Below, piece after piece: positions 9,901-17,381 of a stretch of 64,000 bases of DNA. Position numbers and translations under genes: made by a program. Under the pieces are notes generated by a model. The model was not told the origin of the DNA and ran no database searches. It saw only the letters and a program-made list of their open reading frames with translations. Each line of letters starts with the position of its first letter. Within the stretch, counting starts at the first letter, position 1. The stretch comes from UBA1723 sp045641625 (GTDB lineage Bacteria; Bacteroidota; Bacteroidia; Bacteroidales; Paludibacteraceae): contig JAZUHH010000041.1 in NCBI GenBank assembly GCA_045641625.1, positions 57,306-121,305 on the forward strand. Reading direction: 5' to 3'.

Positions 9901-10166
9901 ACTGTGTAGTTGTCCTTGATCTCCGATCCCTTGAGAACTATGGTGTTCATTCCCACCATCTCGAATGTCAGCTTGTCATCGTCCGATACAGCATCGTATT
10001 CGTATTCTCCGTCAATTCCTGTCAGTCCGAAAATAGAATCGTTGACTGAAACAACGACTCCGGGAAGCGGCATATTCCTGTCGTCAGTAACTACAAACCT
10101 CTCGGCGATGATATTATTCATCGTCGAAACAATTGTAGCTATGACTGTCAGGATATATCTGTGCAT
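6996..10166 (-). CDS. SusC/RagA-family TonB-linked outer membrane receptor (no SusD partner)
   Basis: 1056 aa. After the signal peptide comes a carboxypeptidase-D-regulatory-like domain (about 23-95), the TonB-box region with LNELVVVGYGASRK (about 97), a plug domain (IRGGTSITGDNSPLYVVDGF, then SAAIYGSRASGGVINI) and a 22-strand-type barrel ending in RSRSFHFGLSLSY. Such receptors import glycans or other large nutrients with a SusD lipoprotein. Here the next gene is yjbR-like and the previous one an FKBP lipoprotein; no SusD is present in the window. It may act alone, use a distant SusD, or import something other than glycan. It sits inside an operon with an AsmA-like protein and a peptidyl-prolyl isomerase, both envelope proteins. 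Confidence 0.95.
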   Translation of the reverse strand: MHRYILTVIATIVSTMNNIIAERFVVTDDRNMPLPGVVVSVNDSIFGLTGIDGEYEYDAVSDDDKLTFEMVGMNTIVLKGSEIKDNYTVVLTDKPQGLNELVVVGYGASRKCDLTGAVSSISPKESFEAESSNLIENLKGQMSGVTIKTSEGGTLGDAEIVIRGGTSITGDNSPLYVVDGFVVKNLDDVNPSEIERIDVLKDAASAAIYGSRASGGVINITTKHPKENGIHFDYESTYGFKKIAGSYSVLSPYDYARLCYEIAALKGGESYTNFVSLFGTYKDLKKYRDQEGKDYAGELFGENGGFMRQSASLSKVTDKSKMKLSYEFDKNDGIMVGSEEKRHGLTMYLSQAVNSKCWLDVKGSYNNRARMGAGVSTEGTASNSRLKNALYFSPIAMDGTDEENFELGAQIYSPLEVTKDDYRREMRHGVNGDASLKIDINKYLSVSSSIGMKATFLETQRAYGLRTSQAVQFGNLPLASIRNDRRSTFKNTNLVTYTAIKSKRAGNLKFLFGEEFSNDKDRYEISQSKYFPSYFSAKQTLANMSLGTAEPNVSYIYPNESMLSFFTRGEYELRNKYLCKLTLRTDRSSKFKKGNQWGVFPSYSFAWRLSEEPVWKKSTLRDIIPSAKIRFSHGTSGNNRISDNLFENIYLAPGENDPVLNFNHQYQSYIKGVDYMANEDITWETTVSRDLGIDLSFMKDRIHAEIDWYCNNTRDLLLRQELPYETGYEYMMKNVGETQNKGFEVSVFGDVVKKEKWGIQIYGNIAKNNNKVVSLGNDDEMLVSSGWAGSEITGDYILKVGESVGTMYGYETVGMYTRKDFKYNSEDETYTLKKGVASDAELLAIAELKPGVLKLKDQNNDGIIDEQDRVILGSANPKCNGGFGLKAQCFGFDIAVDLYYSIGGKVLNASKIEGTTSNKYMFRNMLGEAKNHYTYIDRKGNIEVDPDKLDELNQGNDFWSPVIGRYIMHSWAVEDASFIRLDKITLGYSFPDKVRRKMHLQKFRLSAGVGNLKCWSKYSGFDPEVSVRRTTSATPNVDYSAYPRSRSFHFGLSLSY

Positions 10167-10185
10167 ATAAATGCTATATCACCTT

Positions 10186-10701
10186 TTAATGCTTTATCAC
10201 CTTCTGCAATTCCACATTAACATGTAGAGCTGTGTAAGGCAATATGGTGATAGTTTTGTTCTTGAAGTAGTATTTTGTGGATACAGTTCCGAATCCCAGA
10301 TAGTATGGAATAAAAAGCTCCATCTTTGAACCTGGTGTCATGTATGACAATCCTTCCTGTACTCCCTTGATCTGGTCATTGATAAGGAACTTGTAGGTTG
10401 TGTCAGAGAAGCATATTCCGTCAAATCTCTCGCACCTGATGCGGGCAATGCAACTGTCGTCAATTTCAGGTCTGACATCAGTTTCAGAAGAAAGCTCCTC
10501 TATCTTGAAAAGTAGTCCTGTGCTGCTTTGGCGAACACCTTCTGCCTCTCTCTTTTTAATCAGGTACTTTTCTCCTTTCTCCTTATTCTCGCGGTATGAA
10601 CCGTCATTAGAACTGTTATTGTCTTTATCTTTCTTGCAAGAGCTGAACATGAAAACTGTTGATAGCAACATTGCAAAAATTCCTAGTATATTCTTATTCA
10701 T
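10186..10701 (-). CDS. FKBP-type peptidyl-prolyl cis-trans isomerase lipoprotein
   Basis: 171 aa. The N-terminal signal peptide ends in a lipobox (VFMFSSCKKDKDNN), giving a lipid-anchored envelope protein. The middle has the FKBP start seen in Bacteroidota homologues (KKREAEGVRQSSTGLLFKI); the core has IKGVQEGLSYMTPGSKMELF and PYYLGFGT, ending ILPYTALHVNVELQKV. It would catalyse prolyl isomerisation in periplasmic folding. The usual aromatic active-site residues are only partly recognisable, so catalysis may be weak. It lies 19 nt upstream of the SusC-like gene, consistent with helping outer-membrane protein folding (inference). Confidence 0.85.
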   Translation of the reverse strand: MNKNILGIFAMLLSTVFMFSSCKKDKDNNSSNDGSYRENKEKGEKYLIKKREAEGVRQSSTGLLFKIEELSSETDVRPEIDDSCIARIRCERFDGICFSDTTYKFLINDQIKGVQEGLSYMTPGSKMELFIPYYLGFGTVSTKYYFKNKTITILPYTALHVNVELQKVIKH

Positions 10702-10705
10702 ATCG

Positions 10706-11350
10706 TTATTTTATTTTTCTGATTAGTGTCATGCCGTCTCTGACAGGAACGATAACCTTTTCAAATCTGTCATCTTTTGCCACAAGGTCGTTGAACGCTA
10801 TTATTCCGATAGTCTGCGCATCCTTGCTGTTCTCCTCCAGAACGTGTCCGTCCCACAGGGTATTGTCTGCAATTATGACTCCACCCATTCGCATTACGGG
10901 ATAAACTGCTTCAAGATACTGGGAGTAGTGTCTCTTGTTTCCGTCAAGGAAGCAGAGGTCGAATTCCTCTCCGAGCGTAGGGATAACCTCCACAGCGTCA
11001 CCTATGTGAGTTACCACGCGCCTGCCAACTTCTCCGGCAGATTGCATCACGCCATCCACAAACTCCTCGAGCTCGTCGTTGATGTCTATGGTGTGGACAA
11101 CGCCGCCTTCACCGACACCTTCTGCAAGGCAAAGGGCAGAGTAGCCTGTGAAAGTTCCTATTTCCACCACCTTTTTTGCGTTCATCATAGAGGCGAACAT
11201 CTTTAGCATTCTGCCTTGAAGGTGTCCGCTCATCATTCTTGGCTTCAGTGTGTAGAGATTCGTTTTGCGAACAAGTTTCTTCAAAACTTCTGGCTCTACG
11301 TCTATATGGTCGAGAATATATCTCTCCATTTCATCAGTATGCATCTCCAT
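10706..11350 (-). CDS. Class I SAM-dependent O-methyltransferase (caffeoyl-CoA OMT-like)
   Basis: 214 aa. SAM-binding motif I is KVVEIGTFTGYSALCLAEG, followed by VVHTIDINDELEEF, then FDLCFLDGNKRHYSQYLEAV and GGVIIADNTLWDGHV. This is the catechol O-methyltransferase/caffeoyl-CoA OMT layout with the metal-binding D...DN residues. Substrate unknown. Several methionines (1, 3, 7) could start the protein. It starts 6 nt after the AsmA-like gene and ends 4 nt before the FKBP gene. Confidence 0.9.
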   Translation of the reverse strand: MEMHTDEMERYILDHIDVEPEVLKKLVRKTNLYTLKPRMMSGHLQGRMLKMFASMMNAKKVVEIGTFTGYSALCLAEGVGEGGVVHTIDINDELEEFVDGVMQSAGEVGRRVVTHIGDAVEVIPTLGEEFDLCFLDGNKRHYSQYLEAVYPVMRMGGVIIADNTLWDGHVLEENSKDAQTIGIIAFNDLVAKDDRFEKVIVPVRDGMTLIRKIK

Positions 11351-11356
11351 ATCTCC

Positions 11357-14245
11357 CTATTCCTTTTGATTTAGCTTTTCTGCCTGAGCCTTTGTGTCGG
11401 TTACGATCTTGTCACCTCTTGTAGTTGCGTCAGTAACAAGTTTAGTGGAATCAGCCTTGGCTTTCTTGACAAGGGCTTCTCCAGCCTTTTGTTTAGCCTT
11501 TTTCTCTATAGGGTTCTTTGCTTCTGCTTGAATTTTGGCAGACTGGTTCTCTGCTTCTGTAACAAGCTTTGTTCCTGCAGCAGTTGCTTCCTGGATAAGT
11601 TTTGAGCGAGTCTTCTCGGCCTCCTCGATCATTTTCTGCTTCTGTTTTTCGATCTCGGCGTTTACTTTCTCTTTTGCCTCCTCGACTTTTTCCTTTACTT
11701 CTGCTTTTACTTCCTCAACTTTCTCCTCGACCTTCTCTTTCACTGCCTCTTTGACGTCAGACACCATATCTTCTGCAGATACTGTGATCTTTGGATCTGA
11801 GAATGTACCTCCGATGTTCACGTTGTATGATAGCTCAGGAATGAACTTGTTCACCTTTCCCTGTACGTTCTTCGGAAGAGAGATCTTCGCCACATAGCCT
11901 AGAGTCTTGTCCAGACCGCTCCATCCAGAGATATTAACCTTTGAATAGTTGATGAATGTTTCAACTGGGTCAATGGCAAGCTTTCCGTCCTCGATCTTGA
12001 AGTGGATAGCGATGTCTTTCAATGCAGGGTTGTTTAGAGCAGGAACCTTAACCTTTTCTGCGATTTTTGACAGAGCAGGAACACTCTGCAAAATAATATC
12101 TTCGCTTTGGAATGTACCTTTAGCATTCACTGTAGATAAGACAGGAGAAAGGTCACTTCCGTTAACTACAGTGTTGAAATTCGCATTCATATGGAACTTT
12201 CCTTGTGCATCAGAGAATAAAGGTACTATGGCTTTTGCTGTCTTAATCTTTGTAAAGACTTCATTAATCTGCATATTATTAACAATCAAGTCTGCATCAG
12301 CTTTCGGACGAAGTGAGTCCTGTGCGTTAAACACGCCATTTGCCCTGACTGTACCTCCCATTGACTCTGCGTAAAGGTCAGAGATTCTTGCTATGGCTCT
12401 TTTCAATGACACCTTACCCTTGATGTTGTTGATCTGGATGTTCTCGTAGTCAACCTTCTTCATGTCAATGTTCATGGCGAAATTGATGTTTGAAGGAACT
12501 GAAAGAGGCTTGTCCGACTCTGTTGCAGTTACGTCTGCCGCATCGTCAGGATTGTTCTCTGTGTCGCCCATGAGTTGGTTGACATTAAGATGGTTGGAAG
12601 CAACATTCAACTCTCCGATAATCTCTTCGCCTCTCAATACGTACTGGATGAAATGTGAAAGCTTTCCTTTCAAAGTCAAGTCGCTTTCTCCCATTAGGAT
12701 GTTTGCGTCAAGGTTCACATTCTGAGTGGTAAAATCCATGTCAGCCTTGTCGATATTGATTGTGTAGTCCACATCTTTTGCCTTCATGTCGAAGTTGTTA
12801 AGACCAAGTTTTCCGATGACGTTGAACTTGTCGAACTGCTCCTTTTCTACATAGGAAAGAAGTCCGTCAGCCCTCAAGTCTGCAGTAAGGATTCCCTTCA
12901 ATTTCAAATCGTCTATATGCACGATCTCGCTGATCTTGCTGAAGTCTATCTTTCCGTTTGCTGTGAACTTGAAGTCAGGATCAGAAATAGGAGTCTTTAG
13001 GCCGAATGTTATTGCGAACGGGTTGCCAGCCATGTCGAACGCCAGCTTGTTCACATCAAGGACGATGTTGTCTGCTACGCCTCCGTTGCTCTTTGCGTTG
13101 GCAGATATGTTGATGTTCTTGACTTTGCTAGGCAGGTCAGGGTACTTGAACATTGCGTCCTTAATGTCAAATGCAGCATTGAAAGCAGGCAGGTTCTCGC
13201 CAGCCAATCTTCCCTTTGCCGAAGCGTTGATGGATACAGTTCCTGCGGTTTGTATTGAGTTGAAGTCACTCTTGTAAATTGCAGGGACAAGTGAAAGGAT
13301 GGACTTGAAGCTTACATCCTTGCTGTTTAGCTTGATGTCCATATCAACTATCGAATCAATAAGCTGCACGAAACCGTCAAAGCCGACATTGATCTCGTTG
13401 ATTGCAATGTTGTTGTCTCCGAATGTGTACTTGTTGTTCTCAAGGTCTGCCTCAAGATTTATGTCTGCAGTGGTCTTTACTTTTGAAAGGTATGTGATTG
13501 CGCCCTGTCTCACAGTAACGCTGTCAATTCCGATATTTGCCTTGATTTGCGATATTGCGTCGCTCAAACTGCCGTTGAAGTCAAGTGCCAAATTGTCAAG
13601 CTGAGCCGCTAGTTTTGACGAGTCGGAATATGCCACCTGTCCGATGTTCAAGTTGAAGTCCTTGATGTCGGCAAGCGTCTTTGCGTCAAGTGCAAGATCT
13701 CCCTTCAAAAAAAGGTTGAGGTTGTTGACCTTGGCCCTCATGTCGGAAGTCATATCGTGATAAGTGGCTGACAAATTGTTTACAGAGATCTTCTCTAGTG
13801 CGATATTCATGGCCGAAGAAGTTGTGTCCTCTGCCTCTGTTTCAGTCGAATCCGACTTCATTATGTCCCAGTTTGCCTTGCCATCCTTGTTTATCTTTGC
13901 GTAAAGGTTTGCGTCGTTCAACTCAACTTTCTTGATGTCGTAGTTGTCCTTCAGCAGGCTGAGCGCATTGACCACAACGACTAGTTCTCCGACATCTGCC
14001 AATGTGTCACCTTCAAAGGCGTCTTTGCCCTTTACTCCGAATTTGTTGATGATTACACTTGCGTTAGGGAAGTTTTTGAAGAAGCTCAAATCTACGTCGT
14101 TGATGTAAACTTCTGCATCGAGCATGTCGTTTGCAACACCGACTGCGATGTCCTTAACTTTGTCTTTAAGGAAAAAAGGTAGAGCCAAAAGAATTAGAAG
14201 TAGTGCAGCTATAATTCCTCCACCAATCTTAAGAACTTTATTCAT
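11357..14245 (-). CDS. AsmA-family envelope protein with C-terminal coiled coil
   Basis: 962 aa. One N-terminal membrane segment (GGGIIAALLLILLALPFFL) is followed by an AsmA-type region (VYINDVDLSFFKNFPNASV, VELNDANLYAKINKDGKANW) and a long repetitive beta-rich body. AsmA-like proteins span the periplasm and are linked to outer-membrane lipid homeostasis. The last 150 residues are a Lys/Glu-rich coiled coil (repeats of KEKVEE) with TKLVTEA/TKLVTDA-type repeats. It is the first gene of the operon. TAACTTTG on the minus strand (14282-14289) is a good -7 box 37 nt upstream of the ATG. Confidence 0.88.
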   Translation of the reverse strand: MNKVLKIGGGIIAALLLILLALPFFLKDKVKDIAVGVANDMLDAEVYINDVDLSFFKNFPNASVIINKFGVKGKDAFEGDTLADVGELVVVVNALSLLKDNYDIKKVELNDANLYAKINKDGKANWDIMKSDSTETEAEDTTSSAMNIALEKISVNNLSATYHDMTSDMRAKVNNLNLFLKGDLALDAKTLADIKDFNLNIGQVAYSDSSKLAAQLDNLALDFNGSLSDAISQIKANIGIDSVTVRQGAITYLSKVKTTADINLEADLENNKYTFGDNNIAINEINVGFDGFVQLIDSIVDMDIKLNSKDVSFKSILSLVPAIYKSDFNSIQTAGTVSINASAKGRLAGENLPAFNAAFDIKDAMFKYPDLPSKVKNINISANAKSNGGVADNIVLDVNKLAFDMAGNPFAITFGLKTPISDPDFKFTANGKIDFSKISEIVHIDDLKLKGILTADLRADGLLSYVEKEQFDKFNVIGKLGLNNFDMKAKDVDYTINIDKADMDFTTQNVNLDANILMGESDLTLKGKLSHFIQYVLRGEEIIGELNVASNHLNVNQLMGDTENNPDDAADVTATESDKPLSVPSNINFAMNIDMKKVDYENIQINNIKGKVSLKRAIARISDLYAESMGGTVRANGVFNAQDSLRPKADADLIVNNMQINEVFTKIKTAKAIVPLFSDAQGKFHMNANFNTVVNGSDLSPVLSTVNAKGTFQSEDIILQSVPALSKIAEKVKVPALNNPALKDIAIHFKIEDGKLAIDPVETFINYSKVNISGWSGLDKTLGYVAKISLPKNVQGKVNKFIPELSYNVNIGGTFSDPKITVSAEDMVSDVKEAVKEKVEEKVEEVKAEVKEKVEEAKEKVNAEIEKQKQKMIEEAEKTRSKLIQEATAAGTKLVTEAENQSAKIQAEAKNPIEKKAKQKAGEALVKKAKADSTKLVTDATTRGDKIVTDTKAQAEKLNQKE

Positions 14246-14602
14246 AAGTTTTATTCAAATTTCTGTTTTTATATTATCGTTGCAAAGTTAGTAAAATTTA
14301 AGAATAGAGAGGCGGCTCAAAGAATAATTTTTATGGTTCCGGCAAAAGATAATTCGGTTGCAAAGTATTTTGTGCCTTAAACTCCATTTGATTTTTCGAA
14401 TGCCGGAAATCGTTTGGCTTCTGTAACTTTTGTATTTAGAGTCTGAAGTTTAATTTGTAGAGAAATGCTTTTCTGCAAAATGGTTGAGTTTTTATGTTCT
14501 ATAGTTATGCTTTTTGTAATTTTTTGTGCCAAAAGGTTGTATTTATGCTTGCAAATTATGTTGAGAAATACTATCTTTGCATTCGAAATTTGTTCGGATT
14601 GT
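14246..14602. promoter_or_regulatory. Divergent promoter region between the asmA-like operon and the FISUMP lipoprotein gene
   Basis: No gene. On the minus strand TAACTTTG (14282-14289) is the -7 box of the operon promoter. On the plus strand TTGC (14549-14552), 19 nt, TATCTTTG (14572-14579) is a textbook Bacteroidota promoter predicting transcription from about 14586. It lies inside the longer upstream reading frame, which decides the start of the next gene at 14603. Confidence 0.75.
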
Positions 14603-15274
14603 ATGAATAGGACTAGGAATAAAGTGTATGTAGGTTTGTTGGCGACGCTGTTCTTTTGCTTCATAGCGTACTCTTGCAAGGTCGAGAGCCGCATAGTGAA
14701 CGGACATGAGTTTGTCGATCTTGGCTTGCCAAGTGGTACAAAGTGGGCGACAATGAATGTCGGCGCGGATTCAATCTATGATTGCGGAGACTACTACTCT
14801 TGGGGAGAGACTTCTGTAAAGGAACTCTATTCCTGCGAGACTTCGTACACTTACGGCAAGTGTTCCGACTTTTTACAGCAGATCGGAATGCTTAACTCAA
14901 ACTTAGATTTCAATTCTGTATGTGATGCAGCCGGTGCCGGTTGGGGTGACGTTTGGGAGACTCCAACAAAGGACGACTATCAGGAACTGTTCAGCAATAC
15001 GGTTTCCGAGTGGACAACAATAGGCGGAGTTAGCGGAAGAAAGTTCACCGCTCCAAATGGAAATTGGATATTCCTTCCAGCTGCGGGACGCTATGATGAG
15101 TCCGGTTTGTATGACAAAGGTTGTTACGGTTCATATTGGACTGCTTCTTCGAGCAGCGAAGATTGTTATACTGCTTTGAGTTTGTTCTTCTGGAACGAGG
15201 ATGTCCAGGTGAATGTTCATTCAGATAGGAAAAACGGCCAACCGATCAGACCTGTCTATAAGAAGGCTTGGTAA
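14603..15274 (+). CDS. FISUMP-domain lipoprotein
   Basis: 223 aa from the ATG at 14603; a longer frame is open to 14465 but would include the promoter. The N-terminus ends in a lipobox (FFCFIAYSC). The rest is one Fibrobacter succinogenes major paralogous (FISUMP) domain: VNGHEFVDLGLPSGTKWATM, GDYYSWGETS, WETPTKDDYQELF, NWIFLPAAGRYDESG, YGSYWTASSS and a C-terminal PIRPVYK. These C-type-lectin-like domains are found on surface and fimbrial-type proteins of Bacteroidota and Fibrobacter; the ligand is unknown. It is a single-gene unit with its own promoter and terminator. Confidence 0.82.
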   Translation: MNRTRNKVYVGLLATLFFCFIAYSCKVESRIVNGHEFVDLGLPSGTKWATMNVGADSIYDCGDYYSWGETSVKELYSCETSYTYGKCSDFLQQIGMLNSNLDFNSVCDAAGAGWGDVWETPTKDDYQELFSNTVSEWTTIGGVSGRKFTAPNGNWIFLPAAGRYDESGLYDKGCYGSYWTASSSSEDCYTALSLFFWNEDVQVNVHSDRKNGQPIRPVYKKAW

Positions 15275-15294
15275 TCAGACGTTTGGAGATATAG

Positions 15295-15330
15295 AAAGAG
15301 GCGGCATAATCATGTCGCCTCTTTTGTTTT
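15295..15330. terminator. Bidirectional terminator
   Basis: AAAGAGGCG (15295-15303) pairs with CGCCTCTTT (15316-15324), followed by T-rich sequence on the plus strand and A/T-rich on the other side. It separates the converging FISUMP gene and the SGNH esterase gene. Confidence 0.85.
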
Positions 15331-15336
15331 GCTTGG

Positions 15337-16539
15337 TTAGTTAACCAATATCTTTATGCTCTTTTCTTTAGTTTTTGCGAGGAAAATTCCCTTGCTCAGA
15401 TTGACTATTCTGATGCTGTTGGGATTGACATTCAGGTCGGCCTTCATCTCTCCCTTCACATTGAATATCTGTATGTGTTCCTCGTCTGCTTTTGTGTTGA
15501 ACACATACGCGGAAGTCCCTTTTACTGTGATGATTATGTCATCGGAGCCAGTTCCCTCAATGTTGCCCATGTCCGAGGCATATACAGCTGTAAAGGTCTC
15601 GTCCTTGTCCTGCATTGTGTAGAAATCCAAAGACTTGTTGGAATAGACATTCTTGTTTGAGTCAGTCCAATACAAGAAGCAGCTGTTCTCTTTCGGAAGG
15701 GTCTTTAGCGTCAGTCTTGCTCCTTCCGGAAGAGCAGTGGATTGTGAAATCGTTAGAGCCTTGCTGCTGTCGTTAATCTTGAAAGTTATTGTGTGACGAG
15801 GCTTTGCGAATTTTGATAGGTTTCGCAGGTTCTCGTCGTCACATTTCTCTATGCACTCTACAATGTATCTGGCATTTTCCTGAGCACCTGTTTCCTGGGT
15901 ATGTATGTCGTCCTTGCCTCCGTTAGCATGCTCTTTGCTTGAGTATTCCCCTTTTTCGTAGGTGTTGTACCTATGGCGAGTGGAGTATAGCTCTCCGCTG
16001 GCAATCATATTCTTGTATGTGAAGGAATCCAAGTCCACGCAGTAAACCCCTAGCTCCTTTGCAATGTCTCGCATTAGTTGCGGATGTTCGTGGTATGCGT
16101 TGTAAGGCATATCGTTTTCCCACATATTGCGTCGAATGGATGTCAGAAGCATGGGATATGCCCCTTTGCTCCTTGCATCTTCCACGAATTTTGTAATGTA
16201 TTGTTCAAATTGTCCGGCAGGGCAGGCTCTGTCGTCCTTTGCCCTGTCATTTATTCCGAAGTTAATGAAGACATAGTCTCCCTTTTGTATTTCCGGCAAT
16301 ACTTTTGGCCATGCACCGTTGTAGAAGCTTTTGCTGCTCGTTCCTCCAATAGCCTTGTTTATTACAGTTACATGAGACTCATCGAAAAAATCCTGCAGAA
16401 CTTGTCCCCATCCCATTCTTGGGTAGAAATCCTCGTTGTAGCTTTCTACAGTAGAGTCACCGATAGTGAAAACTCTTACTTGAGCTGACAAAGTAAGTGT
16501 GAATGCTACGGCAAATATTGGGCAAAACAGTTTTTTCAT
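15337..16539 (-). CDS. Secreted SGNH/GDSL esterase, rhamnogalacturonan acetylesterase-like, T9SS-sorted
   Basis: 400 aa. After a signal peptide the SGNH blocks are clear: block I FTIGDSTVESYNEDFYPRMG (Ser), block II near GGTSSKSFYNG, block III VFINFGINDRAKDD (Asn) and block V with DDIHTQETGAQENA (Asp...His). This pattern fits CE12 rhamnogalacturonan acetylesterases, which de-acetylate pectin. The C-terminal 80 residues (IFNVKGEMKADLNVN...GIFLAKTKEKSIKILVN) are a type A T9SS sorting domain, so it is exported across the outer membrane. Together with the GH43 enzyme at 58312 it suggests growth on plant cell walls. Confidence 0.85.
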   Translation of the reverse strand: MKKLFCPIFAVAFTLTLSAQVRVFTIGDSTVESYNEDFYPRMGWGQVLQDFFDESHVTVINKAIGGTSSKSFYNGAWPKVLPEIQKGDYVFINFGINDRAKDDRACPAGQFEQYITKFVEDARSKGAYPMLLTSIRRNMWENDMPYNAYHEHPQLMRDIAKELGVYCVDLDSFTYKNMIASGELYSTRHRYNTYEKGEYSSKEHANGGKDDIHTQETGAQENARYIVECIEKCDDENLRNLSKFAKPRHTITFKINDSSKALTISQSTALPEGARLTLKTLPKENSCFLYWTDSNKNVYSNKSLDFYTMQDKDETFTAVYASDMGNIEGTGSDDIIITVKGTSAYVFNTKADEEHIQIFNVKGEMKADLNVNPNSIRIVNLSKGIFLAKTKEKSIKILVN

Positions 16540-16554
16540 GGTCTCTAGTTTGGT

Positions 16555-17370
16555 TTATACGTAGTAAATTTGGCTTTCCTTGTCCGAGATTGATACTTTC
16601 GTTTTGTTGTCGAATATTCCAAATACGGCGCTTCCGCTTCCGCTCATCTGGGCATATACTGCACCCGCAGAGTATAGTTCCTCCTTAATCTTTCGGATAG
16701 CAGGGTATTGTGGGAATATCGAATACTCAAAGTCATTCTTTAGAAGGTTCTTCCATTCCGAAACAGGTTTCTTAATGATCTCTTTTACAGATATTTCTGT
16801 AGCTTGAGGCTTTATTCCGGAGAATGCCTCTTTGGTAGAGATGTGAATGTTTGGCTTTACCACAACGAAATGCTTGTCGGACAGGTCACAATCTATTTCC
16901 GTCATGATTTCACCGATTCCCTCTGCGTAAACAGGCTTGTTCTTAACGAAGAAAGGGCAGTCTGCACCAAGGGATTTTGAAAGTTCGATCAGTCTTGTTT
17001 CGCTTATGTTCAGTTTGAACATGTCGTTGAGCATTAGAAGCATGAATGTGGCGTCTGCGCTTCCTCCTCCAAGACCTGCACCTGAAGGAATGGCTTTCTC
17101 AAGATGGATATTCTGCTTGAAGTTCACATTTCCGGCTTCCTTTTCCATAAGTCTTAAAGCCTTCATAACCAAGTTTTTCTCGGGCTCGCAGTCTAATGCG
17201 TTTCCAGTCTGTGCCAGATGAGACTCGTTGTCGTTCGAAGGTGTAAGTTCCAAAGCATCGTTCAACCCTTTAAGCGGGTAGAATATAGTCTCGAGATTAT
17301 GGTAACCGTCAGGTCTTTTGCCAACGATGTTAAGACCTAAATTTATCTTGCAGTTTGGAAATGTAATCAT
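16555..17370 (-). CDS. ispE: 4-diphosphocytidyl-2-C-methyl-D-erythritol kinase
   Basis: 271 aa. GHMP-kinase enzyme of the MEP isoprenoid pathway; phosphorylates CDP-methylerythritol. N-terminus FPNCKINLGLNIVGKRPDGYHNL carries the substrate-binding Lys and the family DGYH motif. The ATP loop is IPSGAGLGGGSADATFML, and the C-terminal glycine motif is YAQMSGSGSAVFGIF. It lies 11 nt downstream of the pseudouridine synthase gene; the next gene (esterase) follows after 15 nt, so it may be co-transcribed. Confidence 0.96.
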   Translation of the reverse strand: MITFPNCKINLGLNIVGKRPDGYHNLETIFYPLKGLNDALELTPSNDNESHLAQTGNALDCEPEKNLVMKALRLMEKEAGNVNFKQNIHLEKAIPSGAGLGGGSADATFMLLMLNDMFKLNISETRLIELSKSLGADCPFFVKNKPVYAEGIGEIMTEIDCDLSDKHFVVVKPNIHISTKEAFSGIKPQATEISVKEIIKKPVSEWKNLLKNDFEYSIFPQYPAIRKIKEELYSAGAVYAQMSGSGSAVFGIFDNKTKVSISDKESQIYYV

Positions 17371-17381
17371 AAGTCTGATGT

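Noticed and set aside
11535..13604. Long plus-strand frames opposite the asmA-like gene and similar frames opposite aspS, secDF and the GH43 enzyme
   Set aside because: They are antisense shadows of well-supported genes with normal family motifs on the other strand.
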